DNA from: Paralichthys olivaceus
Lineage: Eukaryota; Chordata; Actinopteri; Pleuronectiformes; Paralichthyidae
DNA length: 64,000 nucleotides
Direction of reading: 5' to 3'
Assembly: GCF_024713975.1 (NCBI RefSeq)
Contig: NC_091116.1
Location: forward strand, 7,718,986 to 7,782,985
Positions 48,176 to 64,000 of this stretch are shown here, in pieces. The notes below the pieces were generated by a model. That model searched no databases. It was given only the letters and a program-made list of their open reading frames with translations, and was not told the origin of the DNA. Position numbers and translations under genes: made by a program. Each line of letters opens with the position of its first letter. Within the stretch, counting starts at the first letter, position 1.

Positions 48176-48867
48176 GGCTGCTCTCAGTAAAATCCAAACT
48201 CCTCTCAATGTAAGTGGGACTTCTCGTTGATGATGCCGGACTCTTAGCAAAGACCCCTAATAATAATTTGACTCCAGTCTTCCCTGTAAGCACTTTATCT
48301 AAGAGAGACACACTGAATACCTGGTTGTAGTCTGAGGTGCATCATCAAGCTTTATATTTTCTCGTCATTCCGTTTCCAAAGCCTTAATTTCAAGACAATT
48401 TACCGCCATCTGTCTCCAAAGTCAGCTCATCCAAAGTTCTGCATTCTGTGTCAAATTCAAACAACTATTCAGGTTTGAGCAGCTCAGTGTACTTTGTTGT
48501 CAAGTGTGTGTGTTATATATAAAACTTTAGCTGTAAGTCACAGCTGTTACCCATTTTCCCTTTTTGACCCTGATCCCTTTATTCCTGCAGCCATGCAGTT
48601 TGTGTGAAGACTCAAAGGGGCCAAACACTGTCGAATCCGTTGTCCTTTATTTCGTCAGTGGTGAAAATCCTAGCAGTGAGTAAATACTGGTGTCGTAACG
48701 TTCCGATTGTTATGATGGGACGTGACTGAAAACATCATAAAATCTAAGATACAGTTTGACCGAAGCTGAAATAGAAGAAGAAAAAAAATCTCAAATGTTT
48801 ACCTGTTGCATCTCCCGGTCATGTCAATGCCGCGATGGCAATCGACAGGCTATTAGTGTATATATGA

Positions 48868-48954
<87 letters not shown>

Positions 48955-49012
48955 CAAGTGTGTGGGCAAGTGTGTGTGGGCAAGTGTGTGTGTGTGTGTG
49001 GGCGGGCAAGTG
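48868..49012. repeat. Long (GT)n microsatellite with GGGCAAGT interruptions
   Basis: About 80 bp of pure GT at 48872-48951, followed by repeats of 'gggcaagtgtgtg'. Expected to be length-polymorphic. Confidence 0.95.
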
Positions 49013-50090
49013 TGTATTTGTGTGTAATTCATATGGACCCAGCACATTTGAAAATATGTTGGTTTAAATGTAAAAAAATAAATAAAACTAGGGCTCTGTC
49101 ATATAAAGGTGTGAGTGAATGAGAAAGAGAAACAACATTCTTTTTTTTGTGATTTGTATAATTTGAAAAAACACAATAAGGTGAACCCAAGACAACTTGT
49201 GACAACTTGGACAGTTTTATTATTTGACAATTGTGTGCGTGTGCATGCTCGTGCCTTATCTGTTATCCCCCAAGTGATAGTGTGATTAGCCATCAAAGTG
49301 CCAGTGTGCCCGTTCTGCCATAGATTAACACAACACGAGGTGTGTTCAACACAGCGCTGGTGTTAGACCACGTTCGCAACAGGAGTCGCTTAAAGAAGAC
49401 AAGTCGAGCTTCCGTCCAAACCTGTCAGCTTGTTGAACACAGGCCAGCTGTAATGGAAAATCACAGGCTTAAAGAAATCCATCACTTCCGAAGAGGATTA
49501 AAGCAGCATTCATGTTCATCAATCAATTCTGACACATAAAAAATATGAGAGATAACAGAATATTTTTATTTAAATGAAGTCAGATTTGATTATTAACTTT
49601 TTTTGTTACCGGTATCGATCATTTGTGGATTCTCATATTCATCTCAAAAGAAATATGGATAAATCCTCTACAAGCACATTTTAATCTAATTATTTCATAT
49701 TTGCAGTTTTCACTCATTTTTTGCGATTCCCACATGTATTGTCAAATCTGTCTTTTTTTATTCCATCTTTCATTTCATACAACCACATACATTTTCTGTT
49801 TCATTTCTCTATTTCTGTTTTTCCTGCTGATCCATTACAGCCCTGTCTAATCTATGGATCTTTGTACTGTAATTGTCGTCATGGTGACAGTGAACAATAT
49901 TTGTCACGGGAGAAATTATTTTGGTTTCCAGGCTGATTTTATTGATACTTTGTGGTTTTATTTTCTTAACTGTAAAATCTGTTTTCATCCTTTACTTTTG
50001 ATATGTTGTGGATTTTTAGTCTTATATATGTATGATATAATGATAGTATACTGTAATATCAATGTGTGCAAACAATAAAGAGATGGCGAA
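49013..50090. other. Intergenic, AT-rich
   Basis: No recognisable gene. An AATAAA on the plus strand at 50073-50078 lies immediately before the G-rich minisatellite. Confidence 0.5.
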
Positions 50091-50114
50091 TGAACGCTCG
50101 GGCCACGCAGTCCT

Positions 50115-52917
50115 TAATGGGAGTGGAGAGTGGGGGAGAGGGGTGTGGGTGTTGGAGAGGGGGGAGAGTGACTTGGGGGGTGTTAGAGAGGTGGGGAGAG
50201 GGATGTGGAGGGTGGGGGGAGAGAGGTGTGGGGTGGGGGTGTTGGAGAGGGGTGAGAGTGGGGTGGGGGGGGAGAGGGGTGTGGGGTGTTGGAGAGGGGG
50301 GTGGGGTGCGGGGTGGGGGGTTGGAGAGGGGTGTGGGGTGGGGGAGAGGGGTGGGTGGTGTGTGGGAGAGGGGGGAGACGGGTGTGGAGGGTGGGGGGAG
50401 AGGGGTGTGGGGTGTTGGAGATGGGGGAGAGGGGTGAGGGTGTTGGAGGGGGGGAGAGGGGTGGGGAGGTTGGGGGGAGAGATGGGGAGAGGGATGTGGA
50501 GGGTGGGGGGAGAGAGGTGTGGGGTGGGGGTGTTGGAGAGGGGTGAGAGTGGGGTGGGGGGGAGAGGGGTGTGGGGTGTTGGAGAGGGGGGTGGGGTGCG
50601 GGGTGGGGGGTTGGAGAGGGGTGTGGGGTGGGGGAGAGGGGTGGGTGGTGTGTGGGAGAGGGGGGAGACGGGTGTGGAGGGTGGGGGGAGAGGGGTGTGG
50701 GGTGTTGGAGATGGGGGAGGTGTTGGAGGGGGGAGAGGGGTGAGGGTGTTGAGAAGGGGGGTGGTGTGTGGGAGAGGGGGGAGAGGGGTGTGGAGGGTGG
50801 GGGGAGAGGGGTGGGGGGTTTGAGAAGGGGGGTGGGTGGTGTGTGGGAGAGGGGGGGAGAGTGGGGTTTTGGAGGGGGGGGGGGTGTTGGAGAGGGGGGG
50901 AGAGGGGTGTGGGGTGGGGGAGAGAGGGGTGGGTGGTGTGTGGGAGAGGGGGGGGAGAGGGGTTTTGGAGGGGGGGGTGGGGGGTTTGGGAAGGGGGGTG
51001 GGTGGTGTGGAGGGTGGGGGGAGAGGGGTGGGTGGTGTGTGGAGGGTGGGGGGAGAGGGGTGTGGGGTGTTGGAGAGGGGGGAGAGGGGTGAGGGTGTTG
51101 GAGGGGGGGAGAGGGGTGGGGAGGTTGGGGGGAGAGGTGGGGAGAGGGATGTGGAGGGTGGGGGGAGAGAGGTGTGGGGTGGGGGTGTTGGAGAGGGGTG
51201 AGAGTGGGGTGGGGGGGAGAGGGGTGTGGGGTGTTGGAGAGGGGGGTGGGGTGCGGGGTGGGGGGTTGGAGAGGGGTGTGGGGTGGGGGAGAGGGGTGGG
51301 TGGTGTGTGGGAGAGGGGGGAGACGGGTGTGGAGGGTGGGGGGAGAGGGGTGTGGGGTGTTGGAGATGGGGGAGGTGTTGGAGGGGGGAGAGGGGTGAGG
51401 GTGTTGAGAAGGGGGGGTGGTGTGTGGGAGAGGGGGGAGAGGGGTGTGGAGGGTGGGGGGAGAGGGGTGGGGGGTTTGAGAAGGGGGGTGGGTGGTGTGT
51501 GGGAGAGGGGGGAGAGTGGGGTTTTGGAGGGGGGGGGTGTTGGAGAGGGGGGGGAGAGGGGTGTGGGGTGGGGGAGAGAGGGGTGGGTGGTGTGTGGGAG
51601 AGGGGGGGGAGAGGGGTTTTGGAGGGGGGGTGGGGGGTTTGGGAAGGGGGGTGGGTGGTGTGTGGGAGAGAGGGGGAGAGGGGTGTGGAGGGTGGGGGGA
51701 GAGGGGTGTGGGGTGTTGGAGAGGGGGGAGAGGGGTGAGGGTGTTGGAGGGGGGGAGAGGGGTGGGGAGGGTGGGGGGAGAGGTGGGGAGAGGGATGTGG
51801 AGGGTGGGGGGAGAGAGGTGTGGGGTGGGGGTGTTGGAGAGGGGTGAGAGTGGGGTGGGGGGGAGAGGGGTGTGGGGTGTTGGAGAGGGGGGTGGGGTGC
51901 GGGGTGGGGGGTTGGAGAGGGGTGTGGGGTGGGGGAGAGGGGTGGGTGGTGTGTGGGAGAGGGGGGAGACGGGTGTGGAGGGTGGGGGGAGAGGGGTGTG
52001 GGGTGGGGGAGAGGGGGGAGAGGGGTGAGGGTGTTGGAGAGGGGGGGAGAGGGGTGTGGAGGGTGGAGGGTGGGGGGAGAGGGGTGGGGGGTTTGAGGAG
52101 AGGGGTGGGGAGGGTGGGGGGAGAGGGGTGTGGGGTGGGGGTGTTGGAGAGGGGGGAGAGGGGTGTGGGGTGGGGGAGAGGGGGGAGGGTGTGGGGTGGG
52201 GGAGAGGGGGGAGAGGGGTGAGGGTGTTGGAGAGGGGGGAGAGTGGGGTGGAGGGTGGGGGGAGAGGGGTGGGGGGTTTGAGAAGGGGGGTGGGTGGTGT
52301 GTGGGAGAGGGGGGAGAGTGGGGTTTTGGAGGGGGGGGGTGTTGGAGAGGGGGGGAGAGGGGTGTGGGGTGTGGGGGAGAGGGGTGTGGGGTGGGGGAGA
52401 GAGGGGTGGGTGGTGTGTGGGAGAGGGGTGTGGGGTGGGGGTGTTGGAGAGGGGTGGAGGGTGGGGGGAGAGGGGTGTGGGAGAGGGGGGGAGAGGGGTG
52501 AGGGTGTTGGAGAGGGGGGAGAGGGGTGGGGAGGGTGGGGGGAGAGGGGTGTTGGAGAGGGGGGAGAGGGGTGGGGAGGGTGGGGTGAGAGGGGTGTGGG
52601 GTGGGGGTGTTGGAGAGGGGGGGAGAGTGGGGTGGAGGGTTTGAGAAGGGGGGTGGGTGGTGTGTGGGAGAGGGGGGAGAGTGGGGTTTTGGAGGGGGGG
52701 GGTGTTGGAGAGGGGTGGAGGGTGGGGGGAGAGGGGTGTGGGGTGGGGGTGTTGGAGAGGGGGGGAGAGTGGGGTGGAGGGTGGGGGGGAGGGGTGTGGG
52801 AGAGGGGGGTGGGGTGGGGGAGAGAGGGGTGTGGGGTGAGGGTGTGGGGTGGGGGAGAGGGGGGAGAGGGGTGGGGAGGGTGGGGGGAGAGGGGTGTGGG
52901 GTGGGGGTGTTGGAGAG
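50115..52917. repeat. 2.8-kb G-rich minisatellite with higher-order structure
   Basis: The plus strand is almost entirely G, A and T, with only rare C bases, built from variants of 'gggagaggggtgtggggtg' and 'ttggagagggggg'. Marker blocks repeat in order: 'gggatgtggagggtgg' starts near 50200, 50491, 51146 and 51792, and 'gggggagacgggtgtgg' near 50372, 50662, 51317 and 51963. The last three copies are spaced about 650 bp apart, giving a higher-order unit, while the first gap is 290 bp. Dense runs of four or more G predict G-quadruplexes on the plus strand. Pro/Ser/Thr-rich open frames over 900 codons on the minus strand, and Gly-rich ones on the plus, arise because the repeat contains almost no stop-forming triplets. 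Confidence 0.95.
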
Positions 52918-53233
52918 AGCGTCGAGAAAAGACAGAGGTCTCACTCTGTGGATGTTTTGGAAATGTGACCATGACAACTATATATATACAGTCTATGGTG
53001 ACAACTAGGGGCAGATTCACTGAGGAGTGGGAGCTCATGTTTGATTTGTGATCTATAGAATCTTTCTTCATCTAAACTAAAACGGACACTGCATCACATT
53101 TGTCTTCATCTCATTCTTTACTAATGTTATGTTTTAACTTCTCTCTGTGTAATTAATGTAACTGTAACAGACTTCTGTTCATTTGATTTTTTAAATATTG
53201 TTTAATGAGAGGATTTGAAGAAGCGGTCCACTT

Positions 53234-53248
53234 ACGTCACCGTGACGT
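53234..53248. promoter_or_regulatory. CRE-like inverted half-sites
   Basis: 'acgtcaccgtgacgt' holds two inverted TGACGT half-sites about 85-100 bp upstream of the n6amt1-like ATG at 53332. This is a typical ATF/CREB-type arrangement; binding is inferred. Confidence 0.4.
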
Positions 53249-53331
53249 GGTGTGCATGAGGAAGTGGATTGTAAACACTGTATCATGGCGGTGTTTTTGT
53301 GCGTGAAGCTGAGTGAAGCGGTGGAGGAGAC

Positions 53332-53636
53332 ATGTGCGCCGGTTTCCACACTCCCCTTTACTCCCACGCTGGACGGGGACACTTCCAGGACGTGTACGAG
53401 CCCGCGGAGGACTCGTTCCTTCTCACGCGCTGGAGAAACACGCGCAGCGGCTGCACAACATCAGGTCAGACGCACGTTTCCCTGGAACTCACCCGGAAAT
53501 GACCCCTGACCGTCACACCAGGCGTCTCTCTCCGCTGTCTGCAGCCCGGCTGTGTGCGTGGAGGTCGGCAGCGGCTCCGGAGCGGTGTCTGCGTTCCTGG
53601 CGTCTGTGGTCGGACCTTCAGCTTTGTACATGTGAG
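53332..53636 (+). pseudogene. n6amt1: Truncated, frameshifted n6amt1 (HEMK2) copy
   Basis: Two exon-like blocks match the N-terminus of the N6AMT1/HEMK2 methyltransferase. Block 1 (53332-53463) reads 'GRGHFQDVYEPAEDSFLL', then shifts frame near 53424; the continuation 'ALEKHAQRLHNI' is in another frame, consistent with a 4-nt loss. Block 2 (about 53545-53631) starts after 'gtctgcag' and encodes motif I 'VEVGSGSGAVSAFLASVV', the SAM-binding loop, ending at a donor 'TACAT|gtgagc'. The remaining exons, including the catalytic NPPY motif, were not found between here and cask. The intron is retained, so this is not a processed copy. Either a decayed gene or an assembly artefact; the active enzyme methylates eRF1 glutamine. 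Confidence 0.75.
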
Positions 53637-54334
53637 CCCCTCATCACTTTGCTGCTGCAGTGTCACGCAAACTTTGTTCAAACATACTTTGAATAGATGT
53701 TGGCTTCTAAATGTGTACGTAAAATCCATTTCACCCACCCGCACATGCTCCCACATCTTAAGATTGAAAGAAAGACGAGGCAGGTTTCTTTAAACACGTA
53801 AAAGGAAATATATATTTTTTAAAAATGAAATAACAAAAAACAAAAAACCCACAACATTTCATAGAGAAGAGCTGCTTTTGTCATTTTGCAGAGGTAATTT
53901 ACACAGGACTTTAAAATGAGAACTTTACCACAAGTGGCAGGACGGCAGCGACACCACACAGTTATTAGTGTTTGGATTTTTTAAATCATTATTTTTTGCT
54001 GATGCGGCGGTGGCGTCGTGCCACTTCTGGTAGACCACGAAGAGGTTATGTCACATACTGAGCTTCTTTTAAGGGTTAATATACACTGGCTCTTGGTAGT
54101 TCACTCGTATGACGTACGCACCACTGAAACATTTACACACAAAATTGAGTTATTTTCTCTCCCTCAAAAAACAGGAATACTCCTTTTTATATTTTCAAAG
54201 ACGACAGTTAACAGTTCCAAAACGTTTGGCTCTAGGATTGGATTCGAGAGGCCCCTCCCCTTCCACACACATTTCTATCAACACTTTTTTTTTTAAACAA
54301 GCGTGGCTCTCTGAGGAAAGAAGAAAATGGTTAT

Positions 54335-54360
54335 TGTTGTTGTTGTTGTTGTTGTTGTTG
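54335..54360. repeat. (GTT)n microsatellite
   Basis: About eight or nine GTT units next to n6amt1/cask intergenic sequence. Confidence 0.85.
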
Positions 54361-54840
54361 GGCTGCCTGGCAGAAACCAGGGGTGTGCATAGGTGTTACC
54401 GTCTCCTTCCCGAGGCTCTGATAAGGCAGTTTGATTTTTCTCCTTTCCATTCAGTTATTTTTTGTATTCCAGTTCAGGAGCCATTTTTTTTAAAGTGGTG
54501 GATGTGTCACAGCTGATTGTGCCCCACCGAGAACGATGTTCCAGATCCGTTGACCCGCTGATTAGTACGGAGGGGGGGTGAGAGGGTTCGTGAGGAAGAG
54601 TGGCGAAGGCAAGACAAAATGAACATGGCGAGGTGAAGAGGGAAAATGCGGTACACGTCTTCTTCATTGTCCATTTTGTCCAAACGGAGATGTAAACAAA
54701 GATCGTCAGGGAGGGGACAGAGGGATGAAGTGTGCTCCTTCAACAGACTGACAGGCACAGAAGGCCGGTGAAATAAATAAAGGGCTGGGGGGGGGAGAGG
54801 AGGAGGAGGAGGGAGGAAGAAACTGCCAAGTTTCCTGTGC

Positions 54841-54846
54841 TTTATT
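54841..54846 (-). terminator. Candidate cask poly(A) signal
   Basis: TTTATT on the plus strand, the reverse complement of AATAAA, about 650 bp beyond the cask stop codon. Confidence 0.35.
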
Positions 54847-55497
54847 TTTTATTTTCTTCACTTAACTCAAAAGTTGCATTCCGAGCTGAGGGAGTTAACT
54901 TGTCGCCACTATAGCAGCTTCCGATGTGCTTCAGAGTTCGGCTTGTTGGTCACAGGGGCCGAGGTCGGGGGGGGGGGGATGTCGGAGAGGAGGAGGACAC
55001 AGTACCACGAGAAGTGCCTTAAAGGTCCACGCACACACAGGCACCCACATACACAGGCACCCACATAAGACTGCTTCATGGTCATGCTTGCTATTGCCTC
55101 CACTAGTACCAGCCATCCATCGATTACAAAAGAAAAGTACAAAATATCTACCACACTGCCCCTCCACACACTCCTCACCCTTCAACTATAGGAGGACAGA
55201 AACATATTCACTTATGTTTTTATCATTTATATATATATATATGTATATATGTACACAACAATACGCCTTTCAGGCTGTTGAGAAAAAGTGGCAAGGGGCA
55301 GGATCAAGTCTCTGTCGTGAGGCGTCACCAGAGTTCAGAGTTTCTTCATTTCCCTCTTTTTCAACGAGTTTATCTACAGAGGAAATGTTATGGTCCTGAT
55401 GAGAGAGACGTGACTCGAGGGGGAACTGATCAAAGTTTACCATCCGTGTCGGATCAGAGGTTCGGGGGGTGATGAGCCGGTCGCCGTCCATCGCGTG

Positions 55498-63521
<8,024 letters not shown>

Positions 63522-64000
63522 CTACGTGGGTTCTGTTTTTAGTTCTGTCGCTGAACCCTGTAGAGAAGGAAGCCCATTAGCGCTTGGAACACGTCCCACA
63601 GTCGAAAGAAATGTACACAAACGTGGGTGGATGAACTGTTGAGAAAAGGGAATCAGACTAGTCAGTGAAATCTCAAGTTCCTATTAAATATAACTTTTTT
63701 ACAAATCTTGAAGAGGTGACGAAGGATTTTCTCTTCACTCTTGTTCAGGATGACCTCCACTTTCTGTACTTCAAGTTTCAACAAATTTTACTGTAGAAAA
63801 TTACAGGGAGATCAGCTTCATTTTCATTATCACATCAATTACTTGCTCCTATTAAATATTAATTTTAAATAACTTTCCATATACTTTTGTTCAGGATGAC
63901 CCCCCCACTATCCATTTATCAAGTTTGTAGTTGTTTTACTTTCTTTTGGCCGAACCTGCGCTGGTTAGGACCTGAGGTGCTCGGGTCAAGTATCCACTCT

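Larger units (their letters stand above)
44817..48860. other. arhgap1 3' flank and intergenic region
   Basis: The first AATAAA after arhgap1 is at 45775-45780. The rest holds a fish minisatellite (45930-46135), a poly-T run at 47250-47268 and mostly AT-rich unique sequence. A small minus-strand frame at 48053-48175 is listed separately. No multi-exon gene was recognised. Confidence 0.5.
53640..55497 (-). other. Probable cask 3' UTR and intergenic sequence
   Basis: No coding sequence is seen. TTTATT (AATAAA on minus) at 54841-54846 lies about 650 bp beyond the cask stop. A (GTT)n run is at 54335-54360, a GGA run near 54793-54812, and AT repeats near 55230-55252. Confidence 0.5.

Noticed and set aside
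48756-49122. Cys-Val and His-Thr frames over the long GT tract
   Set aside because: Pure microsatellite translation.
50059-53071. Open frames of more than 900 codons on the minus strand (Pro/Ser/Thr/His-rich) and shorter Gly-rich ones on the plus strand
   Set aside because: Several frames are open on both strands across the same tandem repeat because the repeat lacks stop triplets; no domain or splice evidence supports a protein.

Overview
The window is vertebrate nuclear DNA. Every gene is split by GT-AG introns, and CA/TG and other microsatellites are abundant. Protein matches, compact introns and the dispersed repeats (a V-SINE-like element, short non-autonomous DNA transposons, a widespread 'GGTGCAGATCC' repeat) point to a percomorph teleost fish; the species is not identifiable by eye.

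Layout, left to right: 1-6.7 kb has no recognisable gene. ddrgk1 (+, 8 exons, 6815-10765) is convergent with cars2 (-, 15 exons, 11640-16350). cars2 and atg3 (+, 12 exons, 16694-20522) start about 350 bp apart, head to head, across a shared promoter region. At 22.8-24.7 kb a 5'-truncated L1/Tx1-like retrotransposon (minus strand) sits inside a GAA/TTC tract. slc19a2 (+, 6 exons, 24841-28883) and arl6ip6 (-, 4 exons, 31451-32998) follow. arhgap1 (+, 12 coding exons, 39037-44816) has a probable non-coding first exon near 34.65 kb. A gene-poor stretch (44.8-53.2 kb) carries microsatellites and a 2.8-kb G-rich minisatellite (50.1-52.9 kb). A frameshifted two-exon remnant of n6amt1 lies at 53332-53636. 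The C-terminal half of cask (-, 13 exons plus one candidate cassette exon) runs from 55498 off the right edge.

All complete reading frames were assembled exon by exon and close without frameshift: ddrgk1 297 aa, cars2 567 or 579 aa, atg3 320 aa, slc19a2 476 aa, arl6ip6 155 aa, arhgap1 430 aa, cask last 488 aa. The genes serve unrelated housekeeping roles (UFMylation, mitochondrial tRNA charging, autophagy, thiamine uptake, ER membrane, Rho GTPase control, synaptic scaffolding), so this is ordinary gene neighbourhood rather than an operon-like system.

Most notable for a second look: the retroelement nested in a TTC microsatellite, the G-rich minisatellite with an approximately 650-bp higher-order repeat, the truncated n6amt1, the alternatively spliced PDZ-SH3 linker of cask with one possible extra exon, and the cars2/atg3 divergent promoter.
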